This document shows, piece after piece, positions 10,888 to 22,293 of a stretch of DNA of 64,000 nt. The stretch covers positions 992,001 through 1,056,000 of the forward strand of contig JAEQBH010000997.1 in assembly GCA_016808115.1 (NCBI GenBank), read 5' to 3'. The translations under genes were made by a program, and so were the position numbers. Each line of letters starts with the position of its first letter. Position 1 is the first letter of the stretch. This stretch comes from Tetrastigma voinierianum (lineage: Eukaryota; Streptophyta; Magnoliopsida; Vitales; Vitaceae). A model generated the notes under the pieces. It saw only the letters and a program-made list of their open reading frames with translations, did not search any database and was not told where the DNA came from.

Positions 10888-11975
10888 TTGCAAAGGGTTT
10901 ATATACCAATTGATCAAATTTGTGAAGTAAGTGTGCATAGTGAAAATATGGATCCTCTACCTGAGGAACAACAGAGTCAACAAGCGACCTATGAATCAAC
11001 GGCATACGGGTCAATGAGGGACTACATACCCTCTAGGGTGAGTGCACCTTCCTGCATCATACCACCTGCTGATGACGTGGTGGTAAGACCCTATTTGGTG
11101 CCCCTGCTTCCCACATTTCATGGAATGGAGAATGAGAATCCTTATACTCATATCCGGGAATTCGAAGAGGTATGCACAACTTTTAAGGAAGGAGTGCCCG
11201 ACATGGATTTGCTCAAGCTGAAAGCATTCCCATTGACACTGAAAGATAAGGCCAAGATTTGGCTCAATTCATTGAGGCCAAGAACAATTAGAAATTGGGC
11301 CGAACTTCAGGCTGAATTTTTGAAGAAATTCTTCACCTGACTAAGACCAACAGTTTGAAGAGACAGATCTACACCTACTCGGCCTATGACAACGAGAAGT
11401 TTTATCAGTGTTGGGAGAGATTCATGGAGACCATCAATATATGCCCACACCATGGTTTTGATACATGGATGCTAGTGAATCATTTTTATGATGGAATGTC
11501 TCCACCTATGAAGCAGTTGCTGGAAACCATGTGTGGAGGTGACTTTTTGAGCAAACACCCAGATGAGGCCATGGACTTTTTGAACTATGTAGCCGAAACC
11601 TCTAAGGCATGGGATGAACCGAATCCAAGGGAAGCCGAAAGAGCGAGGCCTTCGACCCACCAGAGGGGAGGCATTTATGCACTTTCCGAAGACACGGAGA
11701 TGAAAGCAAAACTGACCACTTTGACTCGAAGGTTGGAGGAGCTGGAAATGAGAAGTCAGCATGAGATGCAAGCAGTAAATGAGTTTCCTGCATCTCAACC
11801 ACCTTGTTTTAATTGTCAGACAAATAGTCATCCTGGGGAGCACTGTCAAGAGCATGCCCATGTCTTGAGTCAAAACAAAGCCACCCCTGGAAATGCTCCG
11901 TATGGCAACACCTATAACCCCGATTGGAGAAATCATCGACCAGTCATGAAGCTAAAACCCCACATATATCCTTGA
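10888..11975 (+). pseudogene. gag: gag (capsid/nucleocapsid) of the Athila-type element
   Basis: The probable start is ATG at 10948. The first piece runs to a stop at 11338-11340, and the frame resumes at about 11343-11355 and stays open to 11975, so a single frameshift separates the two. The first piece carries the retrotransposon gag core: THIREFEEVCTTF, then LKLKAFPLTLKDKAKIWLNS. The second piece continues the capsid domain and ends with a CCHC zinc knuckle, C-X2-C-X4-H-X4-C, at 11805-11846. Gag would assemble the cytoplasmic particle that packages element RNA. The domain order and spacing are normal for the family. Downstream the frame decays (stop at 11973) before the protease region. 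A shortened version of the same gene is seen at 47840-49080. Confidence 0.8.
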
Positions 11976-12649
11976 GCCGACAACGAGTTTGGCTCCACTT
12001 CAACACAGCAGCAGCAGCCTCCACCTTCTTCTCTGATGGCGGCGATCCCCAAATTTAAAGTGTTGCCGACACATTTTGTGGAAAACGAGAAGGTGTTGAA
12101 TGTTCGGACTAGTCGGAAAATTAGAGCGATCGAGAACTCACTCAACGAAGCTGGACGAGTATGCACTCACGAGATTTCATGGTTGCATCCAACCAGCAAT
12201 TCTTGAGACTCAGAAAAAGGAAATTCCCTTCCAGACAAACCAATATCGAAGGGAGTGCATGAAATAGTCTCAGCCAATGATCACAATGAAAAGAATTGAT
12301 GAAGTCGAGCGGTGGTGACTTGAGAGTGGTAAGAACTGAGACCCGGCCAGTCCCGGCTCTACTTGAAGACAGCTCCACAGTAGGCGATGCGCGGAAGGAA
12401 GAAACGACCCGGCAAAAGAAGGGTGAAGACCGGTGTACCCCCCTCCGTTTCCTACGAGGCTCTCAGAAAGAAAAGTTATGTTAGCAAACTGAAATGTTAG
12501 GGTTTTACGGCAGCAGTGAAAGTTAACATTCCTCTCCTTGACATGATCAAACAAGTGCTATGCAAAAATTTTGAAGGACTTATGCACGGTAAGAGGCTTC
12601 AATGTAAACAAAAGGCCTTTTAATGAGCAAGTGGCGCTATCATTGAGTC

Positions 12650-13103
12650 ACAGACTCAGTGAAATATAAGACCGGAATGTCCTGATCGGTTAATATTTGA
12701 GGCATTAGTGTAGAGAAAGCACTATTAGACTTGGGAGCTAGTGTGAATCTTTTTCCATATTCCATGTACAAGCAACTTGGTTTGGGGCTAAACCCACTTC
12801 CATCACCTTTGTCACTGGCCAGGTGATCTAATTAAAATACGAGGACCATTGAGGATGTTTAATACCAAAGTAGACGAGATTTTACTATCGGTGGATTTTG
12901 TCGTGCCCGACCGCGAGCCGGTTGCGGTGGGACCAATCATGTGCCCATCATATTGGGAAGGCTTGTTTGTAGCTGCGCCAGATGCTATAATAAAGCTACT
13001 TAGGAATGGGGTTATGCAACTCACGTTTGGGAATATGACCTTAGAACTCAATATCTTCCATTTGAGCAAAAGGCATATGCACTCAGAGGAAGAACGACTG
13101 TGA
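12650..13103 (+). pseudogene. Aspartic protease of the Athila-type element
   Basis: DLGASVN at 12728-12748 is the catalytic D-[TS]-G-A motif in its plant Ty3 form (Leu in the middle position); it is followed by FPYSMYKQLGLG. The frame shifts near 12830, and an open piece at 12849-13103 continues with VDEILLSVDFVV, the C-terminal half of the domain. The enzyme would cut the Gag-Pol precursor. The catalytic Asp is present, but the reading is broken by frameshifts. The stretch 11976-12650 between gag and protease holds only short broken frames. Confidence 0.65.
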
Positions 13104-13190
13104 AGAAGTCTGTATAGTAGATAATTCTTGAAGAGAATAGGTGGCTAATGAGCAGCAAGTGCAAAGATGTGTTAACACGAGTTATCCCGA

Positions 13191-14660
13191 GTGCCTTGGA
13201 GAGCAACAAGAGCCTCGATGCATGAGCTTAGTGCGAGTGCTTGGAGAAGAAAAATGAAATTCTACCTCTGTTGGCCCAGTAGCAGACGAAGGAACCTCGA
13301 CATTGGAACTCAAACCCCTACAGTTGAGTTAAAATATGCATTCCTGGAAGAAAATAGGCAATGTCCAGTTGTGATATCATCACTGACCACTTCACAGGAG
13401 CATAATCTGCTACACCTCCTCAAGAGGAACAAGCAAGCTTTGGGGTGGAAAATTTCTGATTTAAAAGGGATAAACCCAACAATCTGCACCCATCACATTT
13501 ATTTAGAGAAAGAGAGATCTAAAGTGTTAGGCGGCCACAGAGGAGGTTGAATCCCCACTTGCAGGAAGTAGTTCGCATTGAAGTCCTGAAATTGCTCAAT
13601 GGGGTATCATTTACCTCATTCCCGATAGCACTTGGGTAAGCCCTGACCCAGTGGTGCCCAGTCGGGGAGTGACAAGTTGCAAAAATGAAAGGGTGAAGAA
13701 TTGTCTTACCCGACTTACTGCGGTTGGAGGGTGTGCATAGATTATAGGAGCTCAATGATAACAGAAAGATCCTTCCCGTTGCCATTCATCGATCAGCTCC
13801 TTGAGAGAGTTTTTGGACACCCATTTTATTGCTTTTTGGATGGGTATTCAGGGTACTTTCAGATAGAGATTGCACCAGAGGATCAGGAAAAGAACACCTT
13901 TACTTGTCCATTTGGCACATATGCTTACAGGAGGATGCCTTTTGGTCTTTGCAACGCCCCAACCACTTTTCAGAGATGTATGCTTAGTATGTTTAGCGAT
14001 ATGGTGGAGCGCATAATGGAAGTATACATGGATGATATCACTGTATATGGAGGCGATTTTGAAGAATGCCTGACTAATCTTGAGGCCATCCTGCAGAGGT
14101 GCATAGAAAGAACACGGTGCTCCGATTAGGAGAATTGCCATTTTTATAGTTAGCCAAGGAATTGTCTTTGGGCATTATTTCAGTGGGGAATAGAAGTTGA
14201 CAAAGCAAAAATTGAACTTATTTCCAAACTGCCATCTCCAACAAATGTAAAAACAGTTAGGCAATTCCTTGGTCATGCAGGCTTCTACAGAAGATTCATT
14301 AAAGACTTCTCGAAGATTGCTAAACCCCTCTACAAGCTCCTAGAGAAAGATGCTAAATTTGTTTAGGAAGAAGAATGCCAGGAGAGCTTTGAAGAGTTGA
14401 AGTCCCATTTGACCACTGCACCAATAGTACGAGCACCTAATTGGCAGTTGCCTTTTGAGGTGATGTGTGATCTGAAGTGATCTTCTTTATTAGACGATGC
14501 TCGGCCAAAGAGAGGGATGGAAGACCTCATGTAGTCTATTATGCAAGCAAAACCTTGAATGAAGTAATAAAGGAACTATACTACATGAGAAGGGAATTGG
14601 CTGGCAAGAGTCTACGCCTTGCATTAAATTTCGAGCATACTTGGTCGGGTTTGATATAGT
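13191..14660 (+). pseudogene. Reverse transcriptase and RNase H of the Athila-type element
   Basis: The 13191-13550 piece contains the linker and the start of the RT fingers. The main open piece, 13701-14129, reads VCIDYR..., then FCFLDGYSGYFQI-like palm sequence (seen as FLDGYSGYFQIEI), CPFGTYAYRRMPFGLCNAP, and the catalytic box YMDD at 14025-14036. Next come TVKTVRQFLGHAGFYRRFI-like thumb sequence (14250-14310, after a frameshift) and an RNase H remnant at 14477-14659 with HVVYYASKTLNE. RT copies the element RNA into DNA and RNase H removes the template. Key residues survive, but at least four frame breaks make it non-functional. Confidence 0.8.
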
Positions 14661-14759
14661 CATTTTACGCACTCGTCTCGCTTGAAATATCTCCGACTAA
14701 GCAAAATGCCAAAGCAAGACTTATCCGACGGGTTCTTCTCGTCTACAATTTGACTCGCA

Positions 14760-15900
14760 AATTAGAGAAAAGGGGCAGAGAATGTGCTGCGACCATCTTT
14801 CAAGGTTAACGATAGCCCATGACACTCATAGTCCACCCATCAATGATGAATTTCCTGAAGAATCTCTAATGCAGAAAGCTCCCTGGTATGCTCACATTGC
14901 CAATTTCTCGCAATGAGAAATCCTATCCGATCGAAAGAACAGATAGGAAGTATTTCTTGCGAAGATCCATTCCTTGCTTATCGGGAAGAGCCTTCTTTGT
15001 TTAAGTACTCCGTGCGCATCGATAATCAGGAAGTGTGTGCTCAAGAAGAACAATGTGGAATTTTAAGCCACTCGCTACCGAGGGTGCCTGTGGTGGTCAC
15101 TTTGCTTCTCAAAAGATGCGAATGGAAGATGTCAGAGTCCGTTTCACCGCCTTCCTTGGTTGTTAAGCACACCAAATGTGTTGTGTGTGTGATAGATGCC
15201 AAAGACTCCTGAAATTGTCTCACACATACGATGCCCCGAACCCAATTCTTAGTGGTTTTTCCAGCTATTCGATGTCTCGGGGGCATCGATTTCACGTGGA
15301 CCTTCCCCACATCTTAAGCATCATACATACATATCAGCCGGAGGGACTATGTGTCCAAGTGGGTTGAAGCAATCCCCGCAAACCAATGACCACAAGGTGG
15401 TGCTTAAATTTCGAAGCAAACATCTTTTCTAGTTCCTGTACCAAAAGCCATTATTAGTGATGGAGGCTTCATTTCTCAGAATAAAACCTTTCAAACCTCT
15501 AGCGGCTAAATATGGTGTGAAACATAGAATACTCACCCTACCATCCTCAAACAAGTGGTCAACTCATAACAGTGGAGATTCAAGACCATTCTAATGTGAA
15601 GGTGGTAAATAGGCAACAGAAGACTCGGTCCATCAAACCGCTTGATTCACAGCTCATGTAACAACAAAACAATTTCGGAATGTCCCCCATCTCTGGCTGG
15701 TCTATGGTAAGGCATGCTCACCTTCCAAAGGAGATCGAATATAAGGCATGGTGGGCAATCACAGTTTCAACATAGATCTAAGTAAGGCCGAGTCAAAAAG
15801 ATTCCTGATTCAATGAGTTGAAGAAATACTAAATGATGCCTACTAATTCAAGATCGTAAAGAAAGATAAAAATGGCATGATCAAATGATAATCGGGTAAG
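14760..15900 (+). pseudogene. Integrase of the Athila-type element
   Basis: Short frames in all three phases add up to an integrase: an H2C2 zinc region ending in CDRCQR near 15185-15205, then a core start around 15280-15310 (HRFHVDLPH, where the first catalytic Asp is expected), KWVEAIP-like sequence near 15358-15380, and a second-Asp region AIISDGG at about 15449-15469. The third catalytic residue region lies near 15530-15560, with the frame broken. Integrase would insert the cDNA into the genome. The domain is heavily decayed and boundaries are approximate. Confidence 0.65.
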
Positions 15901-17512
15901 AATTTCAACAAGGGACCAAGTCCTCCGTATGATTCCAAACCCACCTATTTCAGGCAAGCTCAAGTCTACGGACTGGTCCATTCATAGTTCAAGAGTTTTG
16001 ACTCCTAATGGTTCAAGAGATCTACTCAATCCAAATGATGATAGGGTGATCAAAGCAATGGACGCAGGGTGAAGCCCTATGTCAGGCGTGTGCCAGACCG
16101 TCAGGAGGAAATTCTCCCGCCGAACCCTCGAATCCTACAAAGCCACACATTTAAGGGTGGCTCCCGCTGTCTCTCGGTCACTTATTTAATCATGCTTTTG
16201 ATCAAGTTGCTTAAAAATTTTTCGTAGTAATCATGATTTGGCATTTGATTTTTCACTTTGTGTCGATAAATCAAGTAGTGAAGATCAACCATCAGTGAAT
16301 CTTTCCCGCCACCATGTTTGAGGAGGTACTGCTCCATCTCTAGCTTTTAATTCCCGTGTCATTGGGAGGTAATTTTCATATTTTTGGAATTTAGTTTTAC
16401 TGGTTATACATGTCCTGCAGTGCCCAAATTTGTTTTTCTTTAATTTTTAAATTTCTTTTTGTGTCTCCATTTTTGTGTTTCTACTCTTGTCTTTAGTTGA
16501 AAAATTGAAGCCCTGTATGTTACCTTAATGATAGAACAATTCCATGCATGATTTAGCTTTTCGTCGCACAGTTCCAAGATGATATCTCAACCTTGAACAT
16601 TCCCCCTTAGCTAATTCAATAATAATCGTGACACCGATTGTACCAATAGTTGAGAAGCTATATACCTCTTTCACTCTGGTGAAATGCCTTTAGGATCCGT
16701 TAACGACCCATACTAGGTTTCAGGAAACATTCGAATCGAAGACCAAATGTGGGCCTTCCAAATAAAAAATAAAAAAATAAAATAAATAAAAAAAAAAGCC
16801 AAAAGAAAAAGAAAAGAGGAAAAATAAGAATAAAAGCCGTGACGCTTTGCCTTGAAACCCGAACACGTCCAGCGGGGTATATGGCGAAGTTTTGTGCTCA
16901 TGCCCTAAACCTTAATCATTGGGAGTCATCGACTTAGTGTTCGCATGGGTGGACGGGTGAGTTTAGCGAAATAGAGGTGGCTTAATTTCAAGCCATTCAA
17001 GTCCCGGTGAAGCTCAGAGAGTTTGGTGGTCATTGATCCTTGGCTTGATGCCCCAACCCAATCGTCGGGAGTCATCTGCAAGGATCTCGTTACACCTGGA
17101 TTTCGATGAAGTCGAGTTTTTAAGATCGGCACCCTACAATGTAATCAAAGCAAAGAAATAAAGTGTAGGGGCCGGGTCCTATTTAGGCTAGTCAACGCTT
17201 AAGCCATGGCGTAGCTAGGTCAGTGTAGGGAATAGCTTGCAAACTTATCGCTCAAACTGCTACCTTAGGAACAATTAGATTTCGTGGAAGTTTAGGGTTG
17301 ACTTCCTCGAACCGATGTCGCTCTAAAAACTGCTCTTATATGGTATGTGTTCTCTTATGACTATTTTGTCAGGTCTAAATTGTTCATACTAAAGGTAAGG
17401 CTTAGTATTACATTAATTTTTTGAACAATACACACTTTTTTGTGAAAAGCACAACATGCATACCTTATTGTTTTAGCATTGCTAAGTGACCAGCAACGTG
17501 TCGGTCAGGGTG
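15901..17512 (+). other. 3' noncoding region and polypurine tract of the Athila-type element
   Basis: No credible gene. It has an A-rich run (16760-16800) and segments that match in reverse the region 46080-46350 of the shortened relative (for example GGGAGTCATC and GCTTTGCCTTGAAACCCGA strings). A G-rich tract, GGTCAGGG at 17503-17510, directly precedes the LTR start TGATTAAGGC at 17513 and is the likely plus-strand primer. Confidence 0.6.
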
Positions 17513-18979
17513 TGATTAAGGCTCAAAAAGGCTATTTTGAATCCTAGGCTTAAGATAGGTTTTGAGTGCTTTTTGACTAATCATATGAATTAAGCCAATT
17601 GACATGTGCAGGTCCACTTAGTACCACTGATTCCGTTTCGAGTTGTTTTTGGTAATTTTGCAGGTTTTTGCGAGCCTCAACCAATAATTTCGAGTTTGAT
17701 GTCGAGTTGGTGCAATGCCGAGATCACTGATTTCATCACCCAAAAATGAAGAAATGTCATGGAGTTGGATGAAAAGGGATGCAGAGGCAGCAGAGGCAAA
17801 ACCAGATTACATGTGCATTGCGAAAATTTCGCAACCATAGCTAAAATTCCCCGCAATCCTAGCCAAATTTTCACATGCACAAATTTTCGCGGTTAGCCGT
17901 AAATTCGCTATCATAGCGAGTTATCGTGCATAGTGAAAATTTGAATTAAGTATGCTTGCATTTTTCGCTATGATAGCTAAATTTCGCTTATCATAGCTAA
18001 ATTCACGCATAGCTAAAATCATGCCCCCGTGTTGGATGTTTTCGAGTCCCAAATCCATCTCGTTTTGATTAAATTACCATTTTGTCCCTATTGTAATTGG
18101 TACATTTTGTATTTTTGGTATTTCACACAAACGGGTTGGTTATATAAGCCACTTATGACTTTAACCCTAACTTTAACTTTTATTCAAGCTTCAAAGAGCT
18201 GGTTTAGGTTACATTTTTTGCTCTCTCTCTCTTTCTTTCTCTCATTTTCTTGGTTGCTAAACACACCCCTTGGAGGATGACAACTAAGGGATGCTTCAAG
18301 CCTCAAAGCTAAGAGGAGGGTTACTAGTCAAGCAGGTTTGGCAAGGTCCCTGTGTCTTTAATGATACAGCACGCATTTATGGTTCCAAACTTTCTCAAAC
18401 TAGGGTTTAATGCTATTTAATGTCTTTCCTTGGTCAGTCACTTGTTATGTTTTTAGTGTTCAGTGCATTCTAATGGTATGCACCGACATTCTTTATCATT
18501 TCACTGAGCCAATAAACGAGGTTAAAATGCTAGGTTTTCAAACTAATTGGAACATTGAATGCCCAATATTTGATTGGACCTAAATAGGAGTGTTTTTAGG
18601 TTAGGTCGCATTAGCTAAACAAAGATCCGGTTTTTAGTCTGACTATGCTGCTCACTGTCTCTAATGCAGAAATAACCTCGAGACACTTTAATAACCCCAT
18701 TGTATCAAGCTAGTGACCTAAGCCTTCAAGGTTACCATATTTCACACTTCATTTTGCCATTTCAAGCAATTAAGAATAAACTAAACTCCCCTCATAACCA
18801 ACCAAAAATCCAAATGTGTTCCCACCATTTTCAAACATGATGCGACCGTCTCGTGGGATATGAAATCCATCCCCGTGGTTCGACTTAGACCGCGATAATT
18901 ACGTAGCTTCACCACGGCAGTAGGAGGAATATAGGAACAAATTTTGTTGATTCCGGATCACCCTACAAGCATCGAATCA
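17513..18979 (+). mobile_element. 3' LTR of the Athila-type element
   Basis: It starts TGATTAAGGCTC and ends ATCGAATCA. Palindromes lie at 17820-18015 and a TATA box (TATATAAG) near 18141-18148. It is collinear with the 5' LTR throughout, with numerous short indels. The open frames at 18029-18280 and 17677-17880 fall inside LTR sequence and are not genes. Confidence 0.75.
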
Positions 18980-18984
18980 GAAAC

Positions 18985-20204
18985 CGACTCTAATCAGGGT
19001 CCAACACCCAAGAGGGAAAAACGGTACTTACTGAGACGAAAAGTCGAAAGAATAACCCCCACTGCAAGAGAACGTAGTCACATCAGCGCACCTCAGAAGT
19101 TAAAGTAGAAGAAAGACAAACAGAGTGGGAGAAGGTAAACTCAATGATGGCCCTTATATAACAAATGTCTAGGCCTTGCGATGCATTGAAATGCACCGCG
19201 ACTCAGTCACATCCACGTATTGTTTAATTCTAGTGACGATTCATTTATTAGTGGCACACTAAACAAGTATGGCCAAACTCGTGGAGCCTGTATCATCTAA
19301 ACGGGCGATTTACCAATCCGCAATCCTCCCAGCTAGGCCCATTTCAAATTGGGGCATGCCAAATACCAAAGCCTCAGCCATCGAATTAGCTGTCACACAA
19401 CAGCAAAGGAGGAAGGCATGGAAACAGTATATGCAAGTATACATAAATTTCAAGAAATATGAATTCATTAATCACGTCAAAAGACGTTCGTAATTACACG
19501 ACATTGTTATTTTTACAAAGTGCTCATATTGTGACTACATGATCCATTCAAATCAAATACAGAGCTCAAACAACATCAATTTTGGGCACAGAGGCTTAAA
19601 ATGAGAAAAAGGTGGTCAAGAAGAGGAAAACCATGGAAGTGAAAGAACACAGGAACCCTGTTGCTTCAATAGGGGGTGTCCTTGGATGCAGAGGATTCCA
19701 TTCAAGTTTTAGAACCACCCAAAGGCCATCCAGAACAAGGATTTTAGAACTACTCGATGGCTAACTAGAACAAGTATATTCAATTCCGACTCCGCTCAAT
19801 CCTTACAATTCCCGATCCGGTGCATGCATAGAAATCACGTTCGAACTATTTATCGTAATCATCTTTCATTCAAGTACCTCCAAGTCTCAGAACCTCGATA
19901 TTGCTCTAACCGATCTTCCCCACTGAAAGACCCGGGATAGCCAATGGCACCAAGAAACCTCGCTACCTCCTAACCTTTATAGAGACCTCCAAAATTTTAA
20001 GGGAATCCCAAACTAATTAATGCAATGAATCCCAAAGAGTTAGAACATCTGCTGAATATACTACAATAATTTGTCTATTGCCCCATGCTAGGCTATCAAA
20101 CACGCTTTTCCTCTGGCCGGATAACCGCCTCCTCCCCAACAAGAGAAAAAGTAGGGCATTGGGGAATGTGGCCGGGTCCAATTGCTCCAACTTAGCAAGC
20201 CCTG
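18985..20204. other. Unassigned DNA between the Athila element and a solo LTR
   Basis: No domain recognised. 18985-19260 has a TATA-like CCTTATATAAC and could be a piece of another LTR. Open frames at 19269-19493 (+, 74 codons) and 20208-20017 (-, 63 codons) have no motif I know. The perfect target duplication around 20210-22288 implies that 18985-20209 and 22294 onward were contiguous before that LTR arrived. Confidence 0.3.
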
Positions 20205-20209
20205 CCAAC
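20205..20209. repeat. Target-site duplication, left copy (CCAAC)
   Basis: Identical to CCAAC at 22289-22293 on the other side of the solo LTR. Confidence 0.75.
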
Positions 20210-22288
20210 TCGTAATGTCCTAATCTTGGCTCTTATAGTAACCCTAAAGAAAAACTAAGTCATCTTAATTATAGAAAATTCAATTAATCACAAAACGAAC
20301 TTAGTGGGAAGCACACCTCATAATAGAAACATTAGGGATTTATTTTTTTATTTTTTTAAAAAGCGTTAAACTCAACCAAAACACTTGTATACGATTTTCT
20401 CTTGTTCATAAACATGCCCCAAAAACAATTTAGAGTAACCATATATACATTGATACATACAAATTCAAAAAGTCTCCTAGAATACATATACTTGTCATGA
20501 CAGAGAGGGAGAGGGAAGTCGCTTAGTCACCTGTATCACTCATGACGCGCGTTGAGCAAAAGAAACACAACTTATTCTTCTTGACTTGTGAACCTAAAAA
20601 AATATTGCACTTTAATGAGATGCTACTCAATGAGGGATATAAAGCATAGATACTCTACGCCACACACATTCACATCATCATAAGCCCATTCACTTTATCA
20701 AACCAAAGCACTTACATAACTCCTACATATTCATATACATTCATATCATCAAGTGAGAGCACTTAATAATTCATAACATCAAACATAGGCACATTCATAG
20801 TTCATATGTATTCTTATATCACAATGCTTGCATGTATCCGTTTCTTATCGTTTATGACCTAAACACATCAAGTATCGCCCCGAGAACTTGTAAACTTGTA
20901 AACTTGATAACTTGTAACTTGTAAAATTGTGTTGTTGGCCAGCTTGTATACTTGTTTTTGACCCATTGGGTCTTTGTAACTTGTATTTGCGATTACTTGG
21001 ACATGTTGGTCATAAACTTATCCTCTTATCTTCCATGCATCATGGATCTTTCATATGACATGTATTTCATACATAACATTCAGATGTTGATTACACAACA
21101 CATTGAAATGTATGATAATCATTGTTAATTCATAATGAGGTCATCCAGTCATTCTATATAATAACTCAGAATAACCAGTATTATATAAACATACAATATC
21201 AACTGATCATTATAGAAAATAAATATCCCACACCACTGATAAACAAGACGCACAAACGTCCACATCACTCAAAAATGACGTCCCAAGATTACTTTAACGC
21301 GCTCAATGCCTCCAGCATGCCTGCTCCAGTGTGGTCTAAAACATATATTAATCATGCCATGAACATATCATACAAACTTCCAAAACTCCTGAAATATATG
21401 AGAACATATAACCTAGGTCAGCTCTTAACTCCCCCGTTTTTACAGGATCTTTGTCGTACTCTTTAGCCATAACTTCCTCAACATATACATCCAAAAGACA
21501 TATTCTTCTTTTTTTTAAATTAGACTCATGCCTTCTTTTAATGATATGTAAAATCAGCTTCAGCATTCCATATATAGAATTTATACTAGATTTTCCAACT
21601 TTAATCAAGTATCGTCCCCGTTGGCAGAACAGCCTTTAAACAAACCACCATATAACTCAAGATTGAGACTTGATCAGCCCTAATATTTTTCAAGAAAGAA
21701 CTAGACATATAAAAGTATAACATATCCGAAAATTAGGAAAAATACCAAATACACATGAGAAATATGTTTTCAATTTCACATAGTAAACTGCCAAAATCAG
21801 ACAGCATGAGCAATCAGTGTTCAACATCAAGAATCTCAAGATAAACACAACCAATTACCAAGACCTTTACGGAAAACCTAGAAGAGACATAACCCAACAA
21901 CTTTCATGGTTACAACTTGTTCCAAACAGAGCTTAAAGACCAAAACAGAGGTGCAAAACAGTCCAAATCGCAGTTTACCTAAAAGTCAGCTTGAATTCGA
22001 AATGATAGAGATTTTGCTCTAAAACCACTTTTTTCCTCTTCATCACACTCGATCGGGGAAACATAAAGGAAAAGAGAAGCCAAGACAACTCTAAAGCTTT
22101 TATTTAGATATTTTGACAAAATTTTAAAATGGTCTCAATTTGTTTGACTTAACACTCTTAACTCCCTAACTTTCAATTTTGTCACTTTAACCCCTTAATC
22201 ATGATAAATACATATATATTATATGCATGTATGTCTTTGTGCATGAATGCATGCATGAATAGTTATGCCTTTAGGATGGGTTATTACA
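20210..22288 (-). mobile_element. Solo LTR, chromovirus (Del/Tekay-like) type
   Basis: Reading on the minus strand it starts TGTAATAACCCATCC (right end, 22288) and ends GGACATTACGA (left end, 20210), i.e. TGTAAT...ATTAC(G)A termini with one extra base. Length is 2079 bp, in the range of the long LTRs of Del/Tekay elements. It contains the string TTTTGTCACTTTAACCCCTT near 22180-22199, which is typical of such LTRs, and a short tandem run of ACTTGTAA units near 20888-20930. No primer-binding site or polypurine tract adjoins it, and the flanks are identical CCAAC pentamers. This is the cleanest insertion footprint in the window. Open frames inside (21122-21466, 21348-21608) are LTR shadows. Confidence 0.75.
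20888..20930 (-). repeat. Short tandem repeat (ACTTGTAA-type) inside the solo LTR
   Basis: Five or so imperfect ACTTGTAA units in a row with further scattered copies to about 20990. Confidence 0.7.
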
Positions 22289-22293
22289 CCAAC
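22289..22293. repeat. Target-site duplication, right copy (CCAAC)
   Basis: Exact match to 20205-20209. Confidence 0.75.

Larger units (their letters stand above)
9055..18979 (+). mobile_element. Full-length dead Athila-type Ty3/gypsy retrotransposon
   Basis: Two related LTRs (9055-10594 and 17513-18979) enclose a primer-binding site, gag, protease, reverse transcriptase/RNase H, integrase and a polypurine region in canonical order on the plus strand. The gag type and the Asp-tRNA-type primer-binding site point to the Athila/Tat branch of Ty3/gypsy; Athila is my best guess. Flanking 5-mers are GAGGC (9050-9054) and GAAAC (18980-18984), differing by two G-to-A changes, so they may be an eroded target duplication. 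All ORFs are broken and the LTRs differ by many substitutions and small indels, so this is an old insertion. Confidence 0.8.

Noticed and set aside
11472..12554. Several minus-strand frames of 66-154 codons
   Set aside because: Antisense shadows of the plus-strand gag and gag-protease spacer.
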